DNA of 54,135 nucleotides from Bacillota bacterium (GTDB taxonomy: Bacteria > Bacillota > UBA4882 > UBA8346), in NCBI GenBank assembly GCA_029553165.1, contig JAKPCT010000285.1:1-54135 (forward strand). The letters run 5' to 3'. The position numbers and the translations under genes were made by a program. Each line of letters starts with the position of its first letter. Position 1 is the first letter of the stretch. Shown piece by piece: positions 16,901 to 25,489 of this stretch. The notes below the pieces were generated by a model that worked only from the letters and a program-made list of their open reading frames with translations, did no database searches and was not told the DNA's origin.

Positions 16901-17710
16901 TTAAGGTCGTGTTTCTGACTTAACCGGCTCAATTATGACTAAGTATTTACCATCCTCAATTTTAAACTTTACCAGCAAATCAATGTAGTAATCATCATCA
17001 AACGGTTTAAAGATCCAATCATTTAAAACATATCCCCGTGCCGCCCGATCCATCTCACGATTATCCGACGACTTTAAAAAGTCAATCTTCGCAATCTTCC
17101 CACCTGCTTCAACTTCTACCCTTAGCAGCACTTCGCCTTCCAGGTCCAGATTAGCGGCATTTTTAGGATACGGATAATTCCGCCCGGTTAACCCTCTTAC
17201 TACCATACCCGTTCCATTACCTAAACTTTTTGGGCCTGATGGCAATGTAGGTTGCGCCGGAAGATCGGTCGTGGTTTTATTGTTGTCAGTGCTAGTTGTT
17301 TTCAGATCCGGTTTTGTAACCGGTTCTGATTCGGTTTTTGGTTTGCTTTCTTTGGCAATTTCCGGCTTGGCTTCCAGAGGTTTAACTTTGGTTAGATCTT
17401 GTTTAACATCAGGCGGTTTTACAGATAATGACTCGCCCTTATTTTGCTCTTTGCTAACCGGTTGCTTTTCTTCAATTTGATCAGGTTTGGCCTCTGCTGT
17501 TTCAATTGCCTGATTCAGTTCACTGGGGTTCATCTCCTGCGGATTCATTTCTGATGAAGGAAACTCGACAATCTCTGCCGCAAAAATATCCGTCCCTCCT
17601 GGTTTGCCAAAGAGAAACCCGGCAGGAAATACAATCACTAATAATAATACATGAAAAATTATTGAGATTATGGTTGCAATAATATAATCATTTCGCTCTT
17701 TACTATTCAT
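16901..17710 (-). CDS. TonB-like energy transducer
   Basis: 269 aa: one N-terminal transmembrane helix (10-34), a long linker rich in E, K and P (about 55-165), and a C-terminal TonB domain (about 178-260) with RNYPYPKNAANLDLEGEVLL and a conserved GKI turn. It would couple the proton-motive force from ExbB-ExbD to an outer-membrane or periplasmic partner. That the linker is about 110 residues fits a span across a periplasm. It follows exbD by 39 bp. No TonB-dependent receptor gene is present in the window. TolA-like function is an alternative. Confidence 0.85.
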   Translation of the reverse strand: MNSKERNDYIIATIISIIFHVLLLVIVFPAGFLFGKPGGTDIFAAEIVEFPSSEMNPQEMNPSELNQAIETAEAKPDQIEEKQPVSKEQNKGESLSVKPPDVKQDLTKVKPLEAKPEIAKESKPKTESEPVTKPDLKTTSTDNNKTTTDLPAQPTLPSGPKSLGNGTGMVVRGLTGRNYPYPKNAANLDLEGEVLLRVEVEAGGKIAKIDFLKSSDNREMDRAARGYVLNDWIFKPFDDDYYIDLLVKFKIEDGKYLVIIEPVKSETRP

Positions 17711-17749
17711 TTAGCCCACTCCCGTTTGGGTTTGCCCGGCTTACACCTA

Positions 17750-18166
17750 CTACTCTGCCCTGAAAAGCTGTTGGCGGTCAACCCCCCATAAAGGTTTAAC
17801 AACGCCTTCGCTGGCTAAAATGTCGGTTACCATAATTATTTGCTTGTATGGTACATCACCATCAGGTTTGATAATAAACCGGGTCGTAGCATCATTAGCA
17901 AGTTCTTGTTGAACCTGTTGGCGCAATTCTTCCAAGCTAACGGCTTCTTTACCGAAGAAAATCCGGGCATTCTTATCGATACTGATAACCACCATATTCT
18001 GTTCATTATTACCAATATGAACAGTCTTGGGCAGTTGTACTTCCACCCCTGTCTGGGCTTGTTTAAAAGTAGCAAACATAAAGAAAAAGATCAACATAAA
18101 AAAGATTACATCGATCATCGGGGTTATTTCAATCCGGGAACGTCTCCTTTTAACTTGCAGCTTCAT
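17750..18166 (-). CDS. exbD: ExbD/TolR family protein
   Basis: 138 aa with a short basic cytoplasmic tail, a single membrane helix starting ITPMIDVIFFMLIFFFMF that carries the proton-relay aspartate, and a periplasmic domain. With ExbB it forms the proton channel that powers TonB or TolA. I choose ATG 18166, which has GGTGAG 4 bases upstream; a GTG at 18175 is also possible. It overlaps the end of exbB by 17 bp, which indicates translational coupling. TolR cannot be told from ExbD by sequence alone, but the neighbouring TonB-like gene favours ExbD. Confidence 0.9.
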   Translation of the reverse strand: MKLQVKRRRSRIEITPMIDVIFFMLIFFFMFATFKQAQTGVEVQLPKTVHIGNNEQNMVVISIDKNARIFFGKEAVSLEELRQQVQQELANDATTRFIIKPDGDVPYKQIIMVTDILASEGVVKPLWGVDRQQLFRAE

Positions 18167-18779
18167 TTTGCTCACCCGATACCGTTTGTAACAATTTAAG
18201 AATCTCTTGACCTTCAGCTGTTAACCGTTGTGCTTGCTTATCAATAAACGAATAAGAAAAATTTACAAAGAACAAAGTCGGAATAGCAATCGCCAAGCCA
18301 AATGCAGTTGTATATAAAGCTTCAGCAATCCCCAAACTCAGCTGGGTAGCCTGAGCCCCGCCTACTATTGACAATGCCGTAAAAGCTTTAATAATACCGG
18401 TTACAGTCCCTAATAACCCAAGTAACGGGCTGGCCGTAATGATTGTGTCTAAAACCCCTAACCCCCGTTCAAATTTTTTGATCTCGGCCATTCCACTCGA
18501 TTCCATTACCTGTTCAACCAAATCACGATTGTGTTCCCACTGTTTCAAAGCAGTATCCACCATAATACCCAGTGAAGAATTCCATTTAGCCGAGACTGCT
18601 TTTGCTTCACTGACTTTTCCCTGATATAAATATAACTTAATAAGTCTAATCTCTTTTTCTTCCCATCTATTTAACCTGCAAAAAAAGAGAATCCGTTCAA
18701 TAATTATTACTAAAGCCACAACTGAACAAATTCCAAGCGGGATCATAACCACCCCGCCCTTAACAAAAAAATCCCACAT
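18150..18779 (-). CDS. exbB: ExbB/TolQ family proton channel protein
   Basis: 209 aa with three membrane segments. The conserved block ITASPLLGLLGTVTGIIKAF and the third helix (ALYTTAFGLAIAIPTLFFVN) are typical of MotA/TolQ/ExbB channels. I start at ATG 18779 with GGAGG 8 bases upstream; the longer frame to 18827 would run through that site. It is the first gene of the five-gene operon that includes exbD, the TonB-like gene, the cohesin-like exported protein and the SLH protein. It is divergent from the LPS island. A perfect TTGTCGAA (0A-box-like) lies in its leader. Confidence 0.92.
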   Translation of the reverse strand: MWDFFVKGGVVMIPLGICSVVALVIIIERILFFCRLNRWEEKEIRLIKLYLYQGKVSEAKAVSAKWNSSLGIMVDTALKQWEHNRDLVEQVMESSGMAEIKKFERGLGVLDTIITASPLLGLLGTVTGIIKAFTALSIVGGAQATQLSLGIAEALYTTAFGLAIAIPTLFFVNFSYSFIDKQAQRLTAEGQEILKLLQTVSGEQNEAAS

Positions 18780-18819
18780 CTCCCTTGCCTCCAAAATGAA
18801 GATTAATTTCGAGCTTAAT

Positions 18820-18827
18820 TTCGACAA
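18820..18827 (-). promoter_or_regulatory. Possible Spo0A box upstream of exbB
   Basis: TTGTCGAA on the minus strand equals the 0A-box core. A second partial match (TTTGTCGA) lies at 18880-18887. Both are in the divergent region, and the first is about 41 bp before the exbB ATG. An 8-bp match can arise by chance. Confidence 0.25.
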
Positions 18828-18909
18828 CCTAATCTTAAATTCCTTTTAAATCCACGAACTTTTAACGGACAATTATTTATCGACAAATTCATCAGTGATT
18901 AGAAAGGAA

Positions 18910-18939
18910 TTTACCATAAAATAACGAATATCATATAGT
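18910..18939 (+). promoter_or_regulatory. Possible promoter of the LPS island
   Basis: TTTACC (18910-18915) and TATAGT (18934-18939) lie 18 bp apart, about 45 bp before the first gene. The -35 is poor. Confidence 0.35.
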
Positions 18940-18985
18940 TTTATTTTAACAATCAACAATAGACTTAATTATCGAGGTATTTCCT

Positions 18986-19636
18986 GTGAATATTAAAGCC
19001 TTTATTTTTGATATGGATGGTGTAATTACTGATACCGTTCCCTATCACTATGAGTCATGGAAGCGACTCAGTGAGGAAGAGAACATCCCGTTTACTAAAG
19101 AAGATAACGAACAGCTTTTAGGGCGTTCCCGGCTGGATTCATTAAGAATCTTTTTGAAGGGTAAGAAGATTACTCCCCATCGCGAAGCCGAAATGCTTGA
19201 GAAGAAAAATCAATACTTTCATGAATTAATCAAAAATTTAAACGAACAGGATTTAATTCCCGGAATCAAAGATTTACTGTTGGCGATTCGTAAATTAGGA
19301 TTGAAGTTAAGTGTTGCATCGTCTAGTAAGAATGCCAAATTTATAATCAGTAAACTGGGGATTGCGCATCTTTTTGACTGTATTATTGATGGTAATCTGG
19401 TAACCAAAGCCAAGCCTGAGCCGGAGCTGTTTTTAAAGACAGCTGACTGCATCGCAGTTAGCCCCTGCAACTGCATTGTAGTCGAAGATTCAGCGGCAGG
19501 TGTGGAAGCAGCATTGCGCGCCAATATGAAAGTTATCGGAATCGGACCTGAAGAGCGTGTTGGAAAAGCAACTTTTAGATATAATAATATCAAAGAAATC
19601 AATTTAACAGAGATTTTACATGCAAACCAAAACTAA
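18986..19636 (+). CDS. HAD-superfamily phosphatase/phosphoglucomutase (beta-PGM-like)
   Basis: 216 aa of HAD subfamily I with a helical cap. The nucleophile motif is FDMDGVITDT, motif II is SVASSSKNA, and motif III/IV is KPEPELF...VVEDSAAGVEAA, matching beta-phosphoglucomutase and related phosphatases. The start is GTG at 18986 behind GAGG. It is the first gene of the LPS island and lies 14 bp before lpxL. Since no gmhB is present in the cluster, it may dephosphorylate heptose-1,7-bisphosphate, but this is inference; a sugar-phosphate mutase role is equally possible. Confidence 0.8.
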   Translation: MNIKAFIFDMDGVITDTVPYHYESWKRLSEEENIPFTKEDNEQLLGRSRLDSLRIFLKGKKITPHREAEMLEKKNQYFHELIKNLNEQDLIPGIKDLLLAIRKLGLKLSVASSSKNAKFIISKLGIAHLFDCIIDGNLVTKAKPEPELFLKTADCIAVSPCNCIVVEDSAAGVEAALRANMKVIGIGPEERVGKATFRYNNIKEINLTEILHANQN

Positions 19637-19650
19637 ACTTGAGGAGTATT

Positions 19651-20556
19651 ATGAGTTCACGAAGCCAGAAACAAACCCAACGTTTTTACTTGAGTTTCTT
19701 TGAGTATATTTTATTTCAATTGTTCTTTTTAATAATTAAACTGGTTCCTTTAAATATTGGCTTATGGGTTGGTAAAAAACTTGGTTTATTCGCATACCTG
19801 ATTTTAAAATCGCGAAGATTGTTAACAATTGACAATATTAAACAAGCTAAATTGAACGGTCACCTCCGGACAGTTACTAACGAAACCAAACTTGCCCAAC
19901 GAGTTTGGGAAAATCTTGGTATGATTGGCAGTGAATTTTTATATTACTATTCCCGTAATCCGAAGCTTTTATTAGACCGGGTAACCGTCAGCGGTGAGGA
20001 ACATTTAACTAAAGCATTGGAAAAAAACCGGGGTATAATCTTAATCTCACCCCATTTTGGCAATTGGGAATTAGCCGGTATCTATCTTTCTTTATCCGGT
20101 TACACTCTCAATCCATTGTTTAAAATACAATCAAACAATATTATTGATAAGATAATTCAGGAAAAAAGGCGGTCAATCGGCATGAAAATAATTCCGCGCA
20201 ACAGTTTTCTGCGTCCAATCCTTTTAGCCTTAAAACGTAATGAAATTGTCCCGTTTATTATCGATCAGGCTGATCGTCACGGAATTCCGGTTAACTTCTT
20301 TAGCCGGCCTGCTTCTTTTCCGCGTGGCGCGGCTGAATTTGCGCTTAAAACCAAGGCGCCGGTGATTTATTCCTATATTGAAAGAACATCAAAATTCAAT
20401 CATCAGATCGTCTTTTCTGAAGAAATCGTCCTCCCGGACACTGGTAATTACGATGACGACCTGAAAACTACTGTCGCAATGTTCGCAAAAAAAATGCAAG
20501 AAACCATTGAGCAACATCCTGACCAATGGTTGTGGATGCACCGGTTATGGCGTTAA
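19651..20556 (+). CDS. Lipid A biosynthesis acyltransferase (LpxL/HtrB family)
   Basis: 301 aa, one N-terminal membrane segment, then the lysophospholipid acyltransferase fold with the H-x4-E motif in ISPHFGNWELAG and the second block RHGIPVNFFSRPASFPRGAA. The family adds the secondary acyl chain to Kdo-lipid IVA on the inner membrane. ATG 19651 follows GAGGAG at 4 bases. It is in the LPS operon between the HAD gene and a heptosyltransferase. Which of LpxL, LpxM or LpxP it equals cannot be said. Confidence 0.9.
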   Translation: MSSRSQKQTQRFYLSFFEYILFQLFFLIIKLVPLNIGLWVGKKLGLFAYLILKSRRLLTIDNIKQAKLNGHLRTVTNETKLAQRVWENLGMIGSEFLYYYSRNPKLLLDRVTVSGEEHLTKALEKNRGIILISPHFGNWELAGIYLSLSGYTLNPLFKIQSNNIIDKIIQEKRRSIGMKIIPRNSFLRPILLALKRNEIVPFIIDQADRHGIPVNFFSRPASFPRGAAEFALKTKAPVIYSYIERTSKFNHQIVFSEEIVLPDTGNYDDDLKTTVAMFAKKMQETIEQHPDQWLWMHRLWR

Positions 20557-20600
20557 ATTTAACCAAATTAATAATCTGACCTTTTTTGAGGTGGCAACTG

Positions 20601-21590
20601 ATGACAATAAAAAATGTTTTAGCAATTCGCCAAAGCGGTATTGGTGATATTTTATTCACGCTGCCCGCAATCAATGTGATTAAATCAAATTATCCGGACT
20701 GTAAGATAACGTATTTGACTAAAAAGCGTTTTGCAGTAATTCTGAAAGGGTTTAGCGCAGTTGATGAAGTAATTGCAATTGACAGTGATATTTTCCACAG
20801 TAAAAATATTGGATTAGCAATCAAATATTCGAAAGAATTGCTATCAAGATTGAAAGCAGGAGAATTTGACCTAGTAGTTGACTTCCATGGTCAAACTAAA
20901 ACCGCTCTCTTTGCCTGGTTAACCGGGACGAAGGAACGATGGGGAATTATTAAATCAAACTGCAGTAAACCCTTTTACAGACATAAGCTGGAGGTTAGCC
21001 GCGATCTTCACCGAATCGATCTAAATTTGAAATTGTTAAGTTTGGCCGGATTGAATTGTCAGAATATTACTAATTCCTTTATTCTTCCTGATGAAGAGTT
21101 ACAACGGGGTTTAAAACTTTTTAACCAGTGGGGGCTGTCAACTGAAAAACCAACCATCTTCATTCAGCCTTTTACTAATTATGAATATAAAAACTGGCCG
21201 TTGGAGAAGTTCTTTGAACTGGCAAAGTATTGGGACAACCAAGGAATCCAAATATTATTTGGTGGTGGACCCGGAGATCAAGCCAAATTAGAACAGATTG
21301 CCGATCACTTCCCCGTTGCCGCAGGACAAGCCGGCCTGCTGACTACCGGCGCACTGATGCAACTGTCAACCTTAATTATCGGTGGCGACACCGGAATGCT
21401 TCATTTAGCGGTTGCATTAGGCAAAAGGGTGATCATGTTAATGAATACGATCAATCAAACTATGTTTTACCCCTATGGTCATCCGGAATGGGTGATTACT
21501 CCGGAAAACACAGGCAGTCTGGCTGATGTCGATTTATCAAAAGTCATTGAAGCAATAGATGGTTTCTTAAGGGAGAATTGCCATGATTGA
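20601..21590 (+). CDS. Glycosyltransferase family 9 (LPS heptosyltransferase)
   Basis: 329 aa with the GT9 layout: N-terminal LAIRQSGIGDILFTLPAI, and a C-terminal nucleotide-sugar site TTGALMQLSTLIIGGDTGML with D-T-G-x-x-H. It should transfer L-glycero-D-manno-heptose from ADP-heptose to the LPS core, in the WaaC/WaaF/WaaQ group. ATG 20601 has GAGGTGG upstream; the TTG start at 20586 would include that site. The last 8 bp overlap the next gene. It is one of two GT9 genes in the island. Confidence 0.88.
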   Translation: MTIKNVLAIRQSGIGDILFTLPAINVIKSNYPDCKITYLTKKRFAVILKGFSAVDEVIAIDSDIFHSKNIGLAIKYSKELLSRLKAGEFDLVVDFHGQTKTALFAWLTGTKERWGIIKSNCSKPFYRHKLEVSRDLHRIDLNLKLLSLAGLNCQNITNSFILPDEELQRGLKLFNQWGLSTEKPTIFIQPFTNYEYKNWPLEKFFELAKYWDNQGIQILFGGGPGDQAKLEQIADHFPVAAGQAGLLTTGALMQLSTLIIGGDTGMLHLAVALGKRVIMLMNTINQTMFYPYGHPEWVITPENTGSLADVDLSKVIEAIDGFLRENCHD

Positions 21591-22065
21591 TGAACAGATT
21601 ATTACTCCGGGCCAACTTCACATTTTTGCACAACAGTGGCACCGGCAAAACTTAAAAATTGTCCTGACTAATGGTTGTTTTGATATCTTCCATGCCGGAC
21701 ATCTGAAGACATTCATTGAAGCTAAAAAGTATGGTGATATTTTAATTGTTGGTATTAACAGTGATGAATCAGTCCGGGTATTGAAAGGAGAAACCCGTCC
21801 GATCATCTCTGAACATGACCGAAGTTTAATGATCGCCGCTTTAAAACCCGTTGACTATGTTACAATCTTTAATGAAGCAAACGCTTGTAACTTGATTGAA
21901 ATCATTAAACCGCATATTTACGTCAAGGGCGGGGATTATAAGCTTGACAGTTTACCAGAGAAAGACAGCTTGCTCCGGCAGAAAGTTGATGTAAAATTCA
22001 TCCCTCTAGTTGCAGGAATTTCAACTTCAATAATCATTGAAAAAATAAAAAATGCAAATATCTAA
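21583..22065 (+). CDS. rfaE2: D-glycero-beta-D-manno-heptose 1-phosphate adenylyltransferase
   Basis: 160 aa. The cytidylyltransferase-like fold is shown by TNGCFDIFHAGHLKTFIEA (the H-x-G-H motif) and GINSDESVRVLKG. It corresponds to the C-terminal domain of HldE and makes ADP-heptose. Its ATG overlaps the preceding GT9 gene by 8 bp. It is a separate protein and precedes the kinase gene, the reverse of the HldE domain order. Confidence 0.92.
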   Translation: MIDEQIITPGQLHIFAQQWHRQNLKIVLTNGCFDIFHAGHLKTFIEAKKYGDILIVGINSDESVRVLKGETRPIISEHDRSLMIAALKPVDYVTIFNEANACNLIEIIKPHIYVKGGDYKLDSLPEKDSLLRQKVDVKFIPLVAGISTSIIIEKIKNANI

Positions 22066-22085
22066 GGTAAATAGGTGATTGATTA

Positions 22086-23057
22086 ATGCTCAACTTTTTA
22101 GAAAAATTCAAGCAACAAAATGTTCTGGTATTTGGCGATATTATTGCTGACACTTATGAATTTGGAATGATTAAAAGAATGTCCCGCGAAGCTCCAATTC
22201 CAATCGTTGAGTTTCAATCAGAAAAAACCGTTCCCGGAGGAGCCGGTAACGTCTTATATAACTTAAAATCGTTATCCGCCAACCCGATACCGGTAAGTGT
22301 CATTGGAACCGACAGCAACGGTCAAAATCTGCTTGATTGCTTTAAAATTAAAGCAATTGAAACTGATGGTATTATTACTACTGAAACTGTTCATACGACT
22401 ACGAAAAGAAGGATTCTCGCCCAGGGTGAACATACCGTAAGGCAACAGATTTTACGTTTGGACCGCTTACCGGATAAAGCGCTTGATGATAACGTTCTTT
22501 CACAATTATGGGATATTTATATTCAAAAAATCGAATCCGTCCAGGCGATCATTATTTCTGACTATCATTTACCTGCTTTCCCCGAAAACTTCCTAATTAA
22601 AGTGGCTAATTATGCTGTCCAAAAAGGAAAATTGGTTGTGGTGGATTCACGACATCGATTATTAAAATTTAAAAACGTTTCCCTGGTGACTCCCAATCTG
22701 GCTGAAACCGAGGAAGCTCTGGGAAAAGAGCTCAAAAACGAGGATGATCTGAAGAACGCAGCCATCTCAATCCAAAACCAGATCAACTCCCGTTTGGTCT
22801 TGATCACTCTGGGTGATCAAGGCATGGCTCTTTTAGACTGGAATCAAAACTTTGAAATCATCCCGGTCTTTAGTAAACAAGAGGTTTTTGATGTTAGCGG
22901 GGCCGGAGATACCGTCGTTGCCGCAATCACGTTAGGCATTATTTCCGGAATGCAACCGATCGAAGCAGCAAAATTCTCCAATATTGCTGCCGGGATCGTC
23001 GTTAGAAAACTGGGAACCGCCACTGTCAGTTTGGAAGAGATCAAACCTTTAATCTAA
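22086..23057 (+). CDS. rfaE1: D-glycero-beta-D-manno-heptose-7-phosphate kinase
   Basis: 323 aa of the PfkB/ribokinase family. The N-terminal substrate motif EAPIPIVE and PGGAGNVLYNL are typical of the HldE kinase domain. The C-terminal DVSGAGDTVVAA holds the anion hole and catalytic Asp. It phosphorylates heptose-7-phosphate at C1. It lies 20 bp after the adenylyltransferase, and a GT-independent ATG start is clear. GmhA and HldD, needed to complete ADP-heptose, are not in this window. Confidence 0.92.
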   Translation: MLNFLEKFKQQNVLVFGDIIADTYEFGMIKRMSREAPIPIVEFQSEKTVPGGAGNVLYNLKSLSANPIPVSVIGTDSNGQNLLDCFKIKAIETDGIITTETVHTTTKRRILAQGEHTVRQQILRLDRLPDKALDDNVLSQLWDIYIQKIESVQAIIISDYHLPAFPENFLIKVANYAVQKGKLVVVDSRHRLLKFKNVSLVTPNLAETEEALGKELKNEDDLKNAAISIQNQINSRLVLITLGDQGMALLDWNQNFEIIPVFSKQEVFDVSGAGDTVVAAITLGIISGMQPIEAAKFSNIAAGIVVRKLGTATVSLEEIKPLI

Positions 23058-23080
23058 AAACTTAGGGAAGGAGAATTATT

Positions 23081-24325
23081 ATGCTTTTATTAAATAATCA
23101 ATCAAATATCAAATCGAAAATAATTTATTTTTTGTTAATTCTATTTGCAATCACCTTAGTTATCAAAGATAACATTGCCGACGGAATTGCCTTTTTAATT
23201 CTGATAAATTGGTTATGGCTTTATTATACTTCCGAAAAAAGAGCTACAATACCTAATTATTTTGATAAATCGATTCATTTGTTTTTTATAGTATTCATAA
23301 TAGCATTGATTGCTACTTTCAATTCTTATGTTTCATTAAAACTACAATTGAGTGCTGTCAAAGCATTACTTGGTTTTTTTGCACCCTTTTTGATCTATTT
23401 CATGATTAAGTCGATCGATTTATCTCAGCAACAAACAAAGTATATCATTCTTGGTTATGGACTAACGGTTATCGGTCTAATTTTATCCAAAATATTTACC
23501 TCTTTTGCTACGCCATTTAGTATCAGTAACCGATTTCACATCCTTAACATGCATCCTAATGATTCAGCAGCAATTATTTCGATAGTCTGTATCATATTTT
23601 TAATTTTTTCATTGAAAGAAGCCAAAAAACCTTTAATCGCACTTTACATAGCTGCATTAGTCCTATCGTTTTATGCTTTAATCATCACATACTCCCGTAG
23701 TTGCTGGATTGGAATCATTGCTGCTTTTGCTTGGACTTATTTAAGTAAAATTAAATTTATTAAGAAAGAAGTTCTATTAAAAAAAGTCTTACCGTTAACA
23801 ATAATAATCATTGTCATAACATTTGTAAGTGTCCCTAATCTATTAGAGCGTTTTTACAGCATGTTTGACTTAAGATATAGTAGTAATGAGTCCAGAATCG
23901 TGATCTGGAAAACCTGTTTATCAATCTTTAATAAACTTCCTTGGTTATCAGTAGGTCAAAATAAATTTTTTGGGATTGGAATTAAAAATTTTAGTATTGT
24001 CTTTGAGCAATTTATCCCAAACCATTATGAATTTGTACCTCACGCTCACAATAATTTTCTGCATATCTTAATTGAACATGGAATCTTAGGTCTAATTGCA
24101 TTTACAATCTTATTTATTTCGATGTTTATCAAAGCTTTTGAATTTAATAAAAGATTTAAAGACTCAACTTTACCACCAATTTTAATCAATTGCCTACTCT
24201 TTCTTTTCTTCAGCGGATTTACCGATTTTTTCTTTAAGGACAAGAGCATCCTCTACTTTATCATGCTTTTATTTGGATTTTTAACAAGACAAAATAATGA
24301 ACTTCAAATTCAAAAGAAAGATTGA
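23081..24325 (+). CDS. waaL: O-antigen ligase/polymerase family membrane protein
   Basis: 414 aa with about ten membrane helices and the Wzy_C/WaaL loop, where VPHAHNNFLHILIEHGILG carries the essential periplasmic histidine region. An arginine-containing ITYSRSCWIG precedes it. It would ligate O-chain or other glycan from undecaprenyl-PP onto the lipid A core. Start ATG 23081 follows AAGGAG. The gene is strongly AT- and hydrophobic-codon-rich compared with its neighbours, as is common for this family. Polymerase (Wzy) instead of ligase activity is possible. Confidence 0.75.
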   Translation: MLLLNNQSNIKSKIIYFLLILFAITLVIKDNIADGIAFLILINWLWLYYTSEKRATIPNYFDKSIHLFFIVFIIALIATFNSYVSLKLQLSAVKALLGFFAPFLIYFMIKSIDLSQQQTKYIILGYGLTVIGLILSKIFTSFATPFSISNRFHILNMHPNDSAAIISIVCIIFLIFSLKEAKKPLIALYIAALVLSFYALIITYSRSCWIGIIAAFAWTYLSKIKFIKKEVLLKKVLPLTIIIIVITFVSVPNLLERFYSMFDLRYSSNESRIVIWKTCLSIFNKLPWLSVGQNKFFGIGIKNFSIVFEQFIPNHYEFVPHAHNNFLHILIEHGILGLIAFTILFISMFIKAFEFNKRFKDSTLPPILINCLLFLFFSGFTDFFFKDKSILYFIMLLFGFLTRQNNELQIQKKD

Positions 24326-24388
24326 TGTTTCCAATAAATCTGAATAATATCTTTGATTGAAATATTAATAACATTGGAGCCCAACACA

Positions 24389-25423
24389 ATGAAAATATTG
24401 TTAATTAATCTAATGTATATTGGCGACTTACTGTTTTCGACTCCGTTGATACATTCTTTAAAGAGTGTTAATCCTGATAATACTATTGATATCATTATTG
24501 ATGAAAAGTATCTTGAGATCGTTAAATTCAATCCATACCTTAATTCAGTAATCCCGATCAATCGTTCCAGTTTTTCGAACAATCCAAAACGTAATTTGCA
24601 GTTCATTGCCAAAATCAGAAAAGAACGATACGATTTAGCCTTGAATTTACATTATAATGAACGGACTACAATGTTTACGGCATTCAGTGGTGCTAAAATC
24701 CGGACCGGTTTCGCCAAATCAGGACCATACAGCCTCTTCTATAACAAACGAATTAAAGTTAATCCAAATCAACATAAAGCTGATGAATATTTAGAAATAC
24801 TCAACCATTTAGGATTTGAACCAATACCAAACATCGGATTGGAAATGTTTGTTGACGAACGTTCGCAAGCAGAAGCCGACCTGATGTGGACTAGTGCCGG
24901 TCTTCAATCCAAAAACGGTATAATCGGTATCAATGCAGGTGGCAATTGGCAAACCAAACGCTGGCCGGAAGCAAATTTTGCACAACTGGTCACGCAATTG
25001 GACAAAGAAGGCTTGACTCCGGTCTTCTTTGGGGGACCAATGGATAAACCATACGTTACGAATATTTTACAGCAAACTTCTGTACAACCGGTTGTCTTTA
25101 CAGGTAAAATAAGTTTACTGCATTTAGCAGCAATGATTAAAAAATGCGACGTCTTTATAAGTGGTGACAGTGGTCCAATGCATATTGCCGCATCACAACA
25201 AACGCCAATAGTCGCCATTTATGGACCGACCGATCCCCAATTTTTTGGTCCTTATAAAGTTAAACATCAAATCGTTAAAAATGAATTACCTTGTTCAGGT
25301 TGTAATCGAAAAACCTGCGTCAGACACGCTTGTATGAAATCGATCATTCCGGAACAGGTTTTAAAAGCAACAATTCAACTTCTACAGTCAAATCATGATG
25401 AATTGATAAAAAAACTAGGCTAA
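24389..25423 (+). CDS. Glycosyltransferase family 9 (heptosyltransferase)
   Basis: 344 aa. LLINLMYIGDLLFSTPLI at the N-terminus and SGDSGPMHIAASQQTPIVAI at the nucleotide site mark GT9 (WaaF/WaaC type). INAGGNWQTKRWPEANFAQL is the ADP-heptose binding block. A Cys-rich C-terminus (CSGCNRKTC, then HACM) is found in many Firmicute and proteobacterial members. ATG 24389 is preferred over TTG 24353 because the GT9 start aligns there. It sits between waaL and the GT4 gene. Confidence 0.9.
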   Translation: MKILLINLMYIGDLLFSTPLIHSLKSVNPDNTIDIIIDEKYLEIVKFNPYLNSVIPINRSSFSNNPKRNLQFIAKIRKERYDLALNLHYNERTTMFTAFSGAKIRTGFAKSGPYSLFYNKRIKVNPNQHKADEYLEILNHLGFEPIPNIGLEMFVDERSQAEADLMWTSAGLQSKNGIIGINAGGNWQTKRWPEANFAQLVTQLDKEGLTPVFFGGPMDKPYVTNILQQTSVQPVVFTGKISLLHLAAMIKKCDVFISGDSGPMHIAASQQTPIVAIYGPTDPQFFGPYKVKHQIVKNELPCSGCNRKTCVRHACMKSIIPEQVLKATIQLLQSNHDELIKKLG

Positions 25424-25489
25424 GATTAGCAGATTTTTGAAACATTTTAGTTAATTCGATATAATACCAAGAAATGATTGGAGTTTGCG

